The notes under the pieces are model-generated. The model was not told the DNA's origin. It did no database searches and was given only the letters and a program-made list of their open reading frames with translations. 40,245 nt of DNA from an uncultured Alistipes sp. Lineage in GTDB: Bacteria; Bacteroidota; Bacteroidia; Bacteroidales; Rikenellaceae. Shown here in pieces: positions 24,843 to 33,754 of the stretch; position 1 is the first letter of the stretch, and every line of letters starts with the position of its first letter. The DNA is taken from NCBI GenBank assembly GCA_904502005.1, contig CAJGDC010000012.1, positions 1 to 40,245 of the forward strand. The letters are read 5' to 3'. Both the position numbers and the translations under genes were made by a program.

Positions 24843-24850
24843 TAAATTTG
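24843..24850 (+). promoter_or_regulatory. -7 box unusually close to the recG start
   Basis: TAAATTTG fits TAnnTTTG but ends only 4 nt before the recG ATG at 24855, so a transcript from it would be leaderless or start inside the gene. No good TTTG lies at -33, so the match may be chance. Confidence 0.35.
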
Positions 24851-24854
24851 TACT

Positions 24855-26969
24855 ATGAACCCGTTAGATAACGATATAAAATTTGTCTCAGGAGTGGGAG
24901 AGGTGCGTGCCAAGTTGCTTGCAAAGGAGATTGGCGTGCGCACTGTGGGCGATATGCTCTACCACTTCCCATTTAGGTATATTGACCGCACAAAGATCTA
25001 CAACATCGGCGAGCTTAATGAGGCAAATACCTATGGTGGATATATTCAGATTCGTGGTCGTGTGACGGGCAAGAACTTCTTTGGCGAGGGTCGAAATCAG
25101 CGCTTTGTAATCTACATTGCCGACCAGACAGGCAAGGCAGAGCTTATTTGGTTTCGCGGAATAAAGTGGATAGAGAACAAGTTTGAGCTTGGGCGAGAGT
25201 ATCTTATCTTTGGTCGTCCATCCTTCTATCGTAGCGAGCTGAGCCTTGTACATCCAGAGGTTGAGCCTTTGGAGGTTGCCCTTGCACGCAAAGAGAGCTG
25301 TGGCATGCAGGGAATATACTCTACAACCGAGAAGCTCTCAACGGCACTGGGCACCAAGGGCATGTACAACATTGTGGGCAAGATTTTAGACAACTGCAAG
25401 GGCAAGATTGCCGACTACATGCCCCAATACCTGCGCGAGCGATATGGGCTTATTCCGCTTGAGCAGGCACTTGAAAACATCCACCGCCCACAATCGGCAA
25501 TGGCACTCAAGCAGGCACAATATCGTCTGAAGTTTGATGAGCTATTTGGTCTGCAGCTCAACATTCAATCTCTCCGTTCTGCTCGCACCACAGCCCGTGC
25601 AGGTTTTCACTTTGGGCGTGTCGGCAAATTCTTCAACGACTTTTACAACACTCGCCTACCATTTCCGCTGACAAATGCGCAGAAGAGGGTTATCAAGGAT
25701 ATTCGCACCGACACCGTCTCTAGTTGTCAGATGAACCGTCTGCTTCAGGGCGATGTAGGTAGCGGCAAGACCGTTGTGGCGCTGCTCTCAATGATTCTTG
25801 CTGTAGACAATGGTTTCCAGGCCTGTATGATGGCACCGACCGAAATCTTGGCACGACAGCACTACGCCACAATTGTAAAGATGGTAGGTGACATAGGTCT
25901 GCGAGTAGCTGTATTGACAGGAACAACAAAGGCAAAGGAGCGCCGCGAGATTCTCTCTGCACTATCTGCTGGCGAGATAGATATTCTTATCGGTACACAC
26001 GCCCTAATTGAGGATAGGGTGCAGTTTGCCGCCCTCGGCTTTGTGGTTATTGACGAACAGCACCGCTTTGGCGTTGAGCAACGCTCTCGGCTATGGACCA
26101 AGAACAACAATCCGCCACATATCCTTGTCATGACCGCCACGCCGATACCTCGAACGCTGGCAATGACCCTATATGGCGACCTTGACGTGTCGGTTATTGA
26201 CGAGCTACCCCCAGGCAGAAAGCCGATTAAGACCGTACACTACTACGAGTCGGCACGATTGCGTCTCTTTGGCTTTATGCGCGAACAGATTGCCCAGGGG
26301 CGACAGGTGTACATTGTCTACCCCCTTATCAAGGAGTCCGAGAAGGCAGACTATGCCAACCTTGAACAGGGCTTTGAGGCGATAGTTCGTGACTTCCCAC
26401 TACCACAATATCGTGTATCTGCATGCCACGGCAAGATGAAACCCGAGGATAAAGAGGAGTCTATGCGCCAATTTAAGTGTGGCGAGGCGGATATTCTTGT
26501 CGCCACGTCTGTTATTGAGGTGGGTGTAGATGTACCAAATGCGACTGTTATGGTCATCGAGTCTGCCGAGCGTTTTGGACTTGCCCAGCTACACCAATTG
26601 CGTGGCCGCGTAGGTCGTGGCGGTAACCAATCATATTGCATCCTTATGTCCGACGAGAAGCTCTCGAAAGAGTCCCGTACACGCCTTGAGGCTATGTGCG
26701 AGACCACCAACGGCTTTGAACTTGCCGAGCTTGACCTCAAACTGCGTGGCGCAGGAGATATAAACGGAACACAGCAGAGTGGCGAGATTATAGACCTTAA
26801 GATTGCCAACCTTGCTGAGGATAATCAGATTGTACAGATAGCACAGCAGGCAGCCATAGCAATACTTACAGCCGACCCAACCCTCTCACTACCTGAGCAT
26901 CAGTCGCTAAAGGTTCTCAAGGCGAGGTACTCAAAACGTGAGGAGATTGATTTTTCGGTAATTTCATAA
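24855..26969 (+). CDS. recG: ATP-dependent DNA helicase RecG
   Basis: This encodes 704 residues, the normal size. RecG reverses stalled replication forks and branch-migrates Holliday junctions. The N-terminal wedge domain (OB fold) opens with DIKFVSGVGEVRAKLL and YHFPFRYIDRT. The SF2 helicase motifs are complete: Walker A GDVGSGKT at 299-306, DEQH box at 400-403, MTATPIPRT, and the C-terminal QLRGRVGRG motif VI. The C-terminal LRGAGDINGTQQSG block (where many RecG have LRGPG/F-GTRQSG) is also in place. The start matches family starts. It leads a group of four genes (recG, DUF3108, coiled coil, nadB), with a 44-nt gap before the next. Confidence 0.97.
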   Translation: MNPLDNDIKFVSGVGEVRAKLLAKEIGVRTVGDMLYHFPFRYIDRTKIYNIGELNEANTYGGYIQIRGRVTGKNFFGEGRNQRFVIYIADQTGKAELIWFRGIKWIENKFELGREYLIFGRPSFYRSELSLVHPEVEPLEVALARKESCGMQGIYSTTEKLSTALGTKGMYNIVGKILDNCKGKIADYMPQYLRERYGLIPLEQALENIHRPQSAMALKQAQYRLKFDELFGLQLNIQSLRSARTTARAGFHFGRVGKFFNDFYNTRLPFPLTNAQKRVIKDIRTDTVSSCQMNRLLQGDVGSGKTVVALLSMILAVDNGFQACMMAPTEILARQHYATIVKMVGDIGLRVAVLTGTTKAKERREILSALSAGEIDILIGTHALIEDRVQFAALGFVVIDEQHRFGVEQRSRLWTKNNNPPHILVMTATPIPRTLAMTLYGDLDVSVIDELPPGRKPIKTVHYYESARLRLFGFMREQIAQGRQVYIVYPLIKESEKADYANLEQGFEAIVRDFPLPQYRVSACHGKMKPEDKEESMRQFKCGEADILVATSVIEVGVDVPNATVMVIESAERFGLAQLHQLRGRVGRGGNQSYCILMSDEKLSKESRTRLEAMCETTNGFELAELDLKLRGAGDINGTQQSGEIIDLKIANLAEDNQIVQIAQQAAIAILTADPTLSLPEHQSLKVLKARYSKREEIDFSVIS

Positions 26970-27013
26970 AGGAAACTCTATAATAAGGCGTAGTTGTTGC
27001 TCGTTATATAGAT

Positions 27014-27811
27014 ATGAAACAGTTTTTAATCATACTTTTTACACTCGTATCCACCCTACCCCTCTCGGCACAGCTATACAATGCCGGCGAGCGTCTCGAC
27101 TATCGTGTGGCATATAAGGCGAAGTTTGTACCCAACACCGAGATGGCTACCGTAACTGTTCAGACCACCCTTGACACCCTAAAGGGCAAGCCTGTCTACC
27201 GTGTTATGGGTCTGGGAAAGATTATGCCCGAATATCGTTGGTTTTTCTATCTTGAGGACCGCTATGATATCTTTGTAGACACCCTTTCGCTCAAGACTCA
27301 ACGCTTTGAGAGCGACATTAAGGAGGGTGACTACACCTTCCGCAGCCACTACGACTACGACTGGGACGGCATGAAGGTCCACACTTGGGCACAGAGCCGA
27401 CAGAGAACACCACGAACAAAGACTATGAAACTGACAAGTCAGAGTATGGACCCCGTATCTCTCTACTTCAACCTCCGCTCTATAGACGCCTCAACGCTGA
27501 GCGTAGGTCAGACACACAACCTGGAGATGGTGCTTGAGGATACGGTCAAAGTACTAAAATACAGACTCTTAGGTCGAGAGGTTTGCCGTGTACCTCAGCA
27601 GGGAAAGTTCCGAACAATCAAACTTGCCTGCACGCTTGGCACAAGCGAAGGATTCTCATTTACTGACGGCTCAGAGTTCTTTATTTGGATTACTGACGAC
27701 AAAAATAAGTTCCCCGTTATGCTCGAATCTCCGATAAAAATTGGTAGTATCCGTGCATATATCTCTGATTTTAAGGGGCTAAAATATCCATTGACGAGCA
27801 AAATCAGATAA
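27014..27811 (+). CDS. DUF3108 family exported protein
   Basis: This encodes 265 residues. The N-terminus MKQFLIILFTLVSTLPLSAQ is a signal peptide. The mature part matches DUF3108: it opens LYNAGERLDYRVAYK and continues with a beta-rich domain with conserved Y-R-V-x-G, D-x-Y-x-F-x-S-H-Y-D-Y-D-W and S-x-D-P-V-S-L-Y-x-x-R motifs (about residues 100-165). The family is periplasmic or outer-membrane-facing, of unknown function, and common beside housekeeping genes in Bacteroidota and Proteobacteria. It is intact. Its end overlaps the promoter of the next gene. Confidence 0.85.
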   Translation: MKQFLIILFTLVSTLPLSAQLYNAGERLDYRVAYKAKFVPNTEMATVTVQTTLDTLKGKPVYRVMGLGKIMPEYRWFFYLEDRYDIFVDTLSLKTQRFESDIKEGDYTFRSHYDYDWDGMKVHTWAQSRQRTPRTKTMKLTSQSMDPVSLYFNLRSIDASTLSVGQTHNLEMVLEDTVKVLKYRLLGREVCRVPQQGKFRTIKLACTLGTSEGFSFTDGSEFFIWITDDKNKFPVMLESPIKIGSIRAYISDFKGLKYPLTSKIR

Positions 27812-27818
27812 TTTTTTC

Positions 27819-27826
27819 TATCTTTG
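27819..27826 (+). promoter_or_regulatory. -7 box for the coiled-coil / nadB unit
   Basis: TATCTTTG is a full match 19 nt before the ATG at 27846. A TTG about 25 bp upstream is too far, so the -33 element is poor. The next two genes probably also receive readthrough from recG. Confidence 0.5.
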
Positions 27827-27845
27827 CAACATAAAACATTCAACT

Positions 27846-28769
27846 ATGGCAGACAATAAGTACGACTACGACTATGATCGTTACGACGATTATGATACAG
27901 ATGGCGATGGCTCATCGCAAAAATCTATCCGCGGCTATCGCGTTGTCATTATCCTTCTGGCTGTTATCCTTGCCGGTATCTCAGCCCTATATTTCAACCT
28001 CAACCGTCAGCAACAGCGTGACTATGAGCTTCTTAAGGTAGACCGTGACTCAATACAGAGCAACCTTGAGGGTCTTATTACCGAGTACGACAGCCTTAAG
28101 TTTACCAACGACACTATCGCAGCACGACTGGTCGAAGCAAACCAGATGATGGAGCAGCTCAAGCGTGAGCGTCGCTGGAACTACGCCAAGATTAAGGAGT
28201 ACGAGAAGGAGGTTGGAACACTTCGTAGCGTTATGCGCAACTACCTCAAGCAGATTGACTCACTCAATAGCCTTAACAAGAAACTTGTTGCCGAGAATGT
28301 CTCATACCGCAAGGAGATTTCAACAGCGAACCTTCGTGCAGATGTGGCAGAAGAGAAGGCTTCAGAGCTTGAGAATAAGGTTCGTCAGGGAGCTGTTCTC
28401 CGTGCCCGTGACATTACTATGATTGCCCTTAATGCCCGCGACAATGTTGTTTCACGCGTAAGTAAGGCCGTAACACTGCGTGTAGACTTTGCAATCTCAT
28501 CAAATGAGCTCGCCAGTCCAGGCAACCGTAAGGTCTACCTCTGCATCAAGTCACCAGACGGCTATCTACTCACCTCTGAGAGCATGCCAACCTTTGACTA
28601 TCAAGGCATGGCGACTGGTTACTCAGCATCTCGTGAGGTTGATTACCAAAATGAGGATGTAGATATGAGCATCTACTACCACGGCAGCGGTTTTACTGAG
28701 GGTCAATATACCATTGAGATATACACCGACGGCAACCTTATCGGCACAGGTTCTGTCTCTATGCGATAG
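27846..28769 (+). CDS. Membrane-anchored coiled-coil protein of unknown function
   Basis: This encodes 307 residues, not recognised as a named family. Residues 1-28 are a low-complexity acidic, Tyr/Asp-rich segment (DYDYDRYDDYDTDGDG). Residues 32-50 form one membrane helix (VVIILLAVILAGISALYF). About 55-185 are a continuous coiled coil with heptad-like Leu/Ile spacing. About 186-307 form a beta-rich domain (RVDFAISSNELASPGNRKVYLCIKSPDGYLL and an EGQYTIEIYTDG strand). There is no signal peptide, so the tail probably faces the periplasm with the N-terminus inside. It resembles Bacteroidota proteins sometimes annotated chromosome-segregation-like, a label the coiled coil alone does not justify. 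It is cotranscribed with nadB. Confidence 0.7.
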   Translation: MADNKYDYDYDRYDDYDTDGDGSSQKSIRGYRVVIILLAVILAGISALYFNLNRQQQRDYELLKVDRDSIQSNLEGLITEYDSLKFTNDTIAARLVEANQMMEQLKRERRWNYAKIKEYEKEVGTLRSVMRNYLKQIDSLNSLNKKLVAENVSYRKEISTANLRADVAEEKASELENKVRQGAVLRARDITMIALNARDNVVSRVSKAVTLRVDFAISSNELASPGNRKVYLCIKSPDGYLLTSESMPTFDYQGMATGYSASREVDYQNEDVDMSIYYHGSGFTEGQYTIEIYTDGNLIGTGSVSMR

Positions 28770-28805
28770 ATACTCACTATCATAGCCACATAAAAACCTA
28801 AAAAA

Positions 28806-30365
28806 ATGAAGAGCGATTTTCTGGTAATCGGTTCTGGCTCGGCAGGGTTGAGCTTTGCACTTAAGGCTGCTGAGCGTGGAAGTGTAACCATTGTCACAAA
28901 GGGTGAACTTAATGAGTGCAACACCAACTATGCCCAGGGAGGCATCTGCTCGGTAACCTATCTTCCAGACACCTTTGAGAAGCATATCGAGGATACGCTT
29001 ATTTGCGGTGCTGGAAAGTGCGACCGCGAGGCTGTTGAACTGGTTGTAAGAAGTGCCCCTGAGGCGGCTAAAGACCTCATCGCTTGGGGTACTCGCTTTG
29101 ACAAGAGAGAGGATGGCACATTTGACCTCCACCGCGAGGGCGGTCACTCAGAGCACCGTATTCTCCACCACGAGGACCTTACCGGTGCAGAGATTGAGCG
29201 CGCACTGATTGAGAGCGTCAAGGCGCATCCGAATATCACTGTTCTTGAGCACCACTTTGCTATTGACCTGCTCACGCAGCACCATCTAGGCGAGATTGTT
29301 ACCCGCCATACAAGGGGCTTGGCATGCTTTGGTGCATACGTTCTTGACACCGATACAGACGAGATAAAGACAATACTTGCTAAGTTTACCATTGTTGCGG
29401 CAGGTGGTTGCGGAAATATATACAACACCACAACAAACCCAACAGTTGCTACTGGTGACGGCATTGCCATGTGCCACCGCGCTAAGGCGATAACAAAGAA
29501 TATGCAGTATATCCAGTTCCACCCAACGGCTCTCTACCACCCAGGCGAGCGCCCATCGTTCCTCATTACAGAGGCTATGCGTGGATACGGAGCTATTCTG
29601 AAGTTGCAGAATGGCAAGGAGTTCATGGACAAGTATCATCCTATGAAATCCCTTGCTCCACGAGATGTTGTGGCCCGCTCAATTGACCACGAGCTTAAAA
29701 TTCGTGGTGAGGAGTTCGTCTATCTTGATGTTACACACATGCCAGCCGAGCAGACCAAGGCTCACTTCCCAAATATCTATGAGAAGTGCCTCTCCATCGG
29801 TATTGACATTACTAAGCAGATGATTCCAGTCTGCCCTGCGGCTCACTACTGCTGTGGTGGCGTTGTCGTGAATAGCAATGGAGAGTCATCTATCCGCCAC
29901 CTATACGTTATTGGTGAGAGCTCATGCACTGGCCTTCATGGTGCAAACCGCCTGGCGTCAAACTCTCTTACTGAGGCTATTGTCTACGCCGACCGTGCAG
30001 CTAAGCACACCATATCTCTCTTTGATAAGGTAGAGTTCCAGGAGGGTATTCCTGATTGGGACTTTGAGGGTACAGCCGAAGCAGAGGAGATGGTGCTTGT
30101 TCTTCAGAATCGCCGTGAGCTGCAGGCTATTATGTCAAACTATGTGGGTATTGTCCGCTCTAACCTACGCCTTGAGCGCGCAATGAAGCGTTTGGCAATT
30201 ATCTGGCAGGAGACCGAGGGACTCTATAACCGCACAAAACCTTGTCGCGAGCTGTGCGAGCTACGAAATATGACCGCTGTGGCATACCTTACAATCAAGC
30301 AGGCTAAGGAGTGTAAAGAGTCTGTCGGACTGCACTACACAATAGATTATCCACCGCAGAGGTAA
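28806..30365 (+). CDS. nadB: L-aspartate oxidase (NAD biosynthesis)
   Basis: This encodes 519 residues. The FAD-binding GSGSAGLSFALKAAE segment is at 8-22 in a Rossmann fold (beginning MKSDFLVIGSGSAG). The NYAQGGI segment, HREGGHSEHRILH, MQYIQFHPTAL and HGANRLASNSL are the succinate-dehydrogenase-like flavoprotein signatures of NadB. The enzyme oxidises L-aspartate to iminoaspartate for quinolinate and NAD synthesis. No nadA or nadC gene is visible here. It starts 36 nt after the coiled-coil gene and ends before a bidirectional terminator. Confidence 0.95.
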   Translation: MKSDFLVIGSGSAGLSFALKAAERGSVTIVTKGELNECNTNYAQGGICSVTYLPDTFEKHIEDTLICGAGKCDREAVELVVRSAPEAAKDLIAWGTRFDKREDGTFDLHREGGHSEHRILHHEDLTGAEIERALIESVKAHPNITVLEHHFAIDLLTQHHLGEIVTRHTRGLACFGAYVLDTDTDEIKTILAKFTIVAAGGCGNIYNTTTNPTVATGDGIAMCHRAKAITKNMQYIQFHPTALYHPGERPSFLITEAMRGYGAILKLQNGKEFMDKYHPMKSLAPRDVVARSIDHELKIRGEEFVYLDVTHMPAEQTKAHFPNIYEKCLSIGIDITKQMIPVCPAAHYCCGGVVVNSNGESSIRHLYVIGESSCTGLHGANRLASNSLTEAIVYADRAAKHTISLFDKVEFQEGIPDWDFEGTAEAEEMVLVLQNRRELQAIMSNYVGIVRSNLRLERAMKRLAIIWQETEGLYNRTKPCRELCELRNMTAVAYLTIKQAKECKESVGLHYTIDYPPQR

Positions 30366-30372
30366 GAGAAAC

Positions 30373-30418
30373 AAAAAAGAGGCTGTCGCAACGCAAATAG
30401 TTGGACAGCCTCTTTTGC
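30373..30418. terminator. Bidirectional terminator
   Basis: AAAAGAGGCTGTC (30375-30387) and GACAGCCTCTTTT (30404-30416) form a perfect 13-bp hairpin with a 16-nt loop, between nadB and the convergent SGNH hydrolase gene. Confidence 0.85.
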
Positions 30419-30421
30419 TAT

Positions 30422-31513
30422 CTATTTGATGCCGTGGTGCGAGAGAATCTCTCTCAGCTGCGGCTCCATAATCTGCAATACGCGATAAATTCCATGGTCG
30501 GTTAGGTGTGAGTTATCAACCGTACCCTCGTTATCTGCACCCGTGTCAAAGGCGTTGTTGATAAAGTAGACATTCTTGAAATCTTTGCACACCTGCTCCA
30601 TCAACTTCTCGGCAGCAGCTCGTTGGTCATCATTGCGTTTTTTTGCCACAAGGTCAAACATCGCACCTGTGCGCCTAACCGTCTGTAGGAAGATAAGAGG
30701 GGTCTTTTTATGCTTAGCGCGAATCTGCGCTACAAAGTCATAGAGTCGCTCGTTGATAATATCTGCCGTAGGATTTGAGAAGGCGTCAAAAATAAAGGCG
30801 TCGGCTTTGTTGTCGCAGACAATATCAACAAAGTGCTGCTGCAGCTTACACTGTCCGCTATGGCCGAGATTTGGTGTTTCGGCATTCAGGCGACGACCAA
30901 GTTGTGCTACATAGTTTGCACCTGGGCGTGGAGCACCCTCGCCATGTGTGAGCGATGAACCGATAAAGACAATCTTGTGCTTGAAAGGTGACGGAGCAGC
31001 CTTTATCATTGAACCCTCATCAACGCCAATCTCAAGTGACTTAATCTGCACATAAGCCGGCAAATAGACCAAACACTCCTTCTCGCCATCAGCCATGTTG
31101 CGAATCAGCGGAGCCTCAAAATCAACCACTGCCGGGTCTGTCTTTGGGCGCGCTACACCGGCAAAGGTCCACTGACCCTCGTGGCGAAGATAGATATCCA
31201 TACCTCGCAGGTAGATGTCTGGAGAGTTGGCTCTCAGTTTGCTCGGATGTATACTCCAACGAACATAGACATTGCGGCTATCGGTGCGAAAAACCAGAGC
31301 CAAGCCCGTAGAGTGACGAAAAACCTTGGCTGCAGCTGGCGTCAGTGAGCTATATCGCTCAACATCAAGGCGCTCAAGCGGTTTGCCCGCATCGTGTATC
31401 TTATTGATAATGGTTAGAGTCGAAGCGTCAACATAGGAGAGCCCCCTCTCCTGCGCTGTCGCTGAGATAACAACGGCAACCACCGCCACAGCTACGATAA
31501 ACAATCTCTTCAT
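30422..31513 (-). CDS. Exported SGNH/GDSL hydrolase with GxDLY-type N-terminal domain
   Basis: This encodes 363 residues from the ATG at 31513, chosen because it opens with a signal peptide (MKRLFIVAVAVVAVVISATA) and follows the promoter. An N-terminal beta-rich domain holds a GMDIYL motif (104-109), as in the GxDLY domain that precedes SGNH domains in Bacteroidota. The catalytic part begins with block I IVFIGSSLTHGEG (Ser186 or Ser187 as nucleophile), has Gly and Asn blocks (NLGHSGQCKLQ), and ends with D333-N-S-H336 of block V. Such enzymes deacylate lipids, polysaccharides or acetylated sugars. It has its own promoter, divergent from prfC. The substrate is unknown. Confidence 0.85.
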   Translation of the reverse strand: MKRLFIVAVAVVAVVISATAQERGLSYVDASTLTIINKIHDAGKPLERLDVERYSSLTPAAAKVFRHSTGLALVFRTDSRNVYVRWSIHPSKLRANSPDIYLRGMDIYLRHEGQWTFAGVARPKTDPAVVDFEAPLIRNMADGEKECLVYLPAYVQIKSLEIGVDEGSMIKAAPSPFKHKIVFIGSSLTHGEGAPRPGANYVAQLGRRLNAETPNLGHSGQCKLQQHFVDIVCDNKADAFIFDAFSNPTADIINERLYDFVAQIRAKHKKTPLIFLQTVRRTGAMFDLVAKKRNDDQRAAAEKLMEQVCKDFKNVYFINNAFDTGADNEGTVDNSHLTDHGIYRVLQIMEPQLREILSHHGIK

Positions 31514-31543
31514 GATGATAATCTCTATTAAGTTTGTATAGCA

Positions 31544-31575
31544 CAAAGTTAAATAAAATAAACTCTTTTTTCAAA
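31544..31575 (-). promoter_or_regulatory. Promoter of the SGNH hydrolase gene
   Basis: On the minus strand, TTTG (complement of 31572-31575), 20 bp, TAACTTTG (complement of 31544-31551), 30 nt before the ATG. Both boxes are full matches. Confidence 0.75.
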
Positions 31576-31597
31576 ATCATAAAGCAGATAGTTGCTG

Positions 31598-31629
31598 TTT
31601 GGTGCATCGAAAAATAATTCTTATTTTTG
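31598..31629 (+). promoter_or_regulatory. Promoter of prfC
   Basis: TTTG (31598-31601), 20 bp, TATTTTTG (31622-31629), 32 nt before the ATG at 31662. It fixes the start inside the longer open frame. It is back to back with the SGNH promoter, with 22 bp between the two -33 boxes. Confidence 0.75.
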
Positions 31630-31661
31630 CAGCCGCTAAGAAGCTAATAGACAAACAAGTT

Positions 31662-33245
31662 ATGACTTTACAAGAGGAGATTACAAGAAGACGAACATTT
31701 GCGGTCATCGCCCACCCAGATGCTGGTAAGACAACCCTTACAGAGAAGCTACTGCTCTTTGGTGGTGCTATCCACATTGCCGGCGCGGTAAAGAGCAACA
31801 AGATTAAGAAGGGTGCTACATCGGACTTTATGGAGATTGAGCGACAGAGAGGTATCTCGGTTGCAACATCTGTAATGGGCTTTGAGTACAAGGATATAAA
31901 GATTAACATCCTTGATACCCCAGGTCACGAGGACTTTGCCGAGGATACATACCGAACACTTACTGCTGTAGATGCGGTAATTATCGTTATTGACGGCGCA
32001 AAGGGTGTTGAGTCTCAGACTCGCAAGCTGATGAATGTCTGCCGTATGCGTAACACCCCTGTAATGGTCTTTGTAAATAAGCTCGACCGCCCTTGTAAGG
32101 ATCCGTTTGACCTGCTTGACGAGATTGAGAAGGAGTTGCAGATTCGCGTTCGCCCTCTCTCATTCCCTATCTCAAGTGGACCGACATTTAAGGGTGTATA
32201 TAACCTCTATGAGCACAATATCAACCTCTTCACCTCTGACGAGCGACAGACCGCCGATGCCACAACTGTGCAGATTGAGGATATATCTTCACCAGAACTG
32301 GATAAGCTAATCACCGAGCGCTATGCAACACAGCTTCGTGAGGATGTTGAGCTTGTTGAGGGTATCTACGAGGAGTTTGAGCGTGAGCAATACTTGGCAG
32401 CACGTCTTGCTCCAGTATTCTTCGGCTCGGCTGTTAATAACTTCGGTGTGCGTGAGCTTTTGGAGTGCTTTATCCGTATTGCTCCATCGCCACGCCCAGC
32501 GACCACACAGACTCGAATAGTTGAGCCTGCAGAGCAGAAACTCACTGGATTTATCTTTAAGATTCACGCCAATATGGACCCGAACCACCGCGACCGTATC
32601 GCCTTTATGAAGATATGTTCGGGAACCTTTGAGCGAAATAAGAACTACCTCCACGTGCCAAGCGGTAAGAGCATGAAGTTCTCCTCTCCTACAGCCTTTA
32701 TGGCTGAAAAGAAGTCTATTATCGACTTTGCATACCCTGGAGATATTGTCGGTCTGCACGACTCTGGCGGCTTCAAGATTGGAGATACCTTTACCGAGGG
32801 AGAGAAGCTGAAGTTTACCGGCATCCCATCATTCTCTCCGGAGCTTTTCCGATATATAGAGAATGCCGACCCTCTGAAGTTCAAGCAGCTTGCCAAGGGT
32901 ATTGACCAGCTGATGGACGAGGGTGTGGCACAGCTCTTCACCTCATCGCTCAACGGCCGTAAAATTATCGGTACAGTTGGTGCCCTGCAGTTTGAGGTTA
33001 TCGAGTACCGCCTTGAGCACGAGTATGGTGCAAAGTGTCGTTGGGAAACAATATCGATACACAAGGCTTGCTGGATTGAGAGCGACAATGCCGAGCAGCT
33101 CGCCGACTTCAAGCGCCGCAAGCATGCCAATATGGCAACCGATAAACATGGTCGCGATGTATTCCTTGCAGATACAAGCTACTCGCTTGCCCTTGCGCAG
33201 GAGAAGTTCCCTGATATTCGATTCCACTTCACCTCGGAGTTCTAG
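31662..33245 (+). CDS. prfC: Peptide chain release factor 3 (RF3)
   Basis: This encodes 527 residues, the normal length. RF3 is a GTPase that removes RF1/RF2 from the ribosome after termination. The G domain shows AHPDAGKTTLTEKLL (G1), ERQRGISV near the G2 switch, DTPGHEDF (G3) and VFVNKLDRP (G4). The start at 31662 (MTLQEEITRRRTFAVIAHPD) is chosen over an upstream in-frame codon because it follows the promoter and matches family N-termini. The C-terminal domains carry GALQFEVIEYRLEHEYGAKC, typical of RF3. It is followed by an FKBP gene after 54 nt. Confidence 0.95.
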   Translation: MTLQEEITRRRTFAVIAHPDAGKTTLTEKLLLFGGAIHIAGAVKSNKIKKGATSDFMEIERQRGISVATSVMGFEYKDIKINILDTPGHEDFAEDTYRTLTAVDAVIIVIDGAKGVESQTRKLMNVCRMRNTPVMVFVNKLDRPCKDPFDLLDEIEKELQIRVRPLSFPISSGPTFKGVYNLYEHNINLFTSDERQTADATTVQIEDISSPELDKLITERYATQLREDVELVEGIYEEFEREQYLAARLAPVFFGSAVNNFGVRELLECFIRIAPSPRPATTQTRIVEPAEQKLTGFIFKIHANMDPNHRDRIAFMKICSGTFERNKNYLHVPSGKSMKFSSPTAFMAEKKSIIDFAYPGDIVGLHDSGGFKIGDTFTEGEKLKFTGIPSFSPELFRYIENADPLKFKQLAKGIDQLMDEGVAQLFTSSLNGRKIIGTVGALQFEVIEYRLEHEYGAKCRWETISIHKACWIESDNAEQLADFKRRKHANMATDKHGRDVFLADTSYSLALAQEKFPDIRFHFTSEF

Positions 33246-33299
33246 GAGCTGTTTGAATTTGTGTACGAAATAAATAAGTTCTAAACAACTTCTTAATTT

Positions 33300-33698
33300 A
33301 TGGCTAAAAAAGATTACGCTCAAGCCAACAAAGATTGGCTGATGGCAAAGGCGCAGGAGGAGGGTGTAATGGTTCTTCCGAGGGGAGTGTATTACAAAGT
33401 TATAAGCCAGGGTAAGAATGATGGCAAGCATCCTACGCCTCGTAGCATTGTAACGGCCCACTATACCGGCTGGACCATAAATGGTAAAAAGTTTGACAGC
33501 AGCAGAGGTGGTGTGCCAATCGCATTCCGCCTCAACGAACTTATTGAGGGTTGGATTATTGCAATGCAGCAAATGTGCATAGGCGATAAGTGGGAAATTT
33601 ATATTCCTGCAGAGCTTGGTTATGGCAGATTTTCACAGCCAGGTATCCCTGGCGGCTCAACCCTTATATTTGAGATTGAGCTCTTTGGAATAGCATAG
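33300..33698 (+). CDS. FKBP-type peptidyl-prolyl cis-trans isomerase
   Basis: This encodes 132 residues, a single FKBP domain plus a short N-terminal helix. FKBP pocket motifs are visible: VTAHYTGWTINGKKFDSS, the WIIAMQQMCIGDKWEIYIPAELGYG block and a final TLIFEIELFGI strand. It has no signal peptide, so it is cytosolic, where it can speed proline isomerisation during folding. It follows prfC by 54 nt and may share its transcript. Some catalytic pocket aromatics differ from canonical FKBPs, so drug binding cannot be assumed. Confidence 0.9.
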   Translation: MAKKDYAQANKDWLMAKAQEEGVMVLPRGVYYKVISQGKNDGKHPTPRSIVTAHYTGWTINGKKFDSSRGGVPIAFRLNELIEGWIIAMQQMCIGDKWEIYIPAELGYGRFSQPGIPGGSTLIFEIELFGIA

Positions 33699-33754
33699 AT
33701 AGCCCAATCGCCAAACAACAAAAGAGCTCTGCCCCAACTATTTATGGGATAATT

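Larger units (their letters stand above)
24417..24854. other. Gene-poor interval between the lipoprotein gene and recG
   Basis: I see no convincing gene in this 438-nt stretch. A minus-strand frame of 78 residues (24460-24696) lies behind the promoter match listed below, but its composition (several Cys, Ser-rich, no family) does not look coding. The stretch may instead be a roughly 290-nt leader of the lipoprotein message, or debris. Short inverted sequences GTCTAT/ATAGAC bound an internal segment near 24488-24530. Confidence 0.5.
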
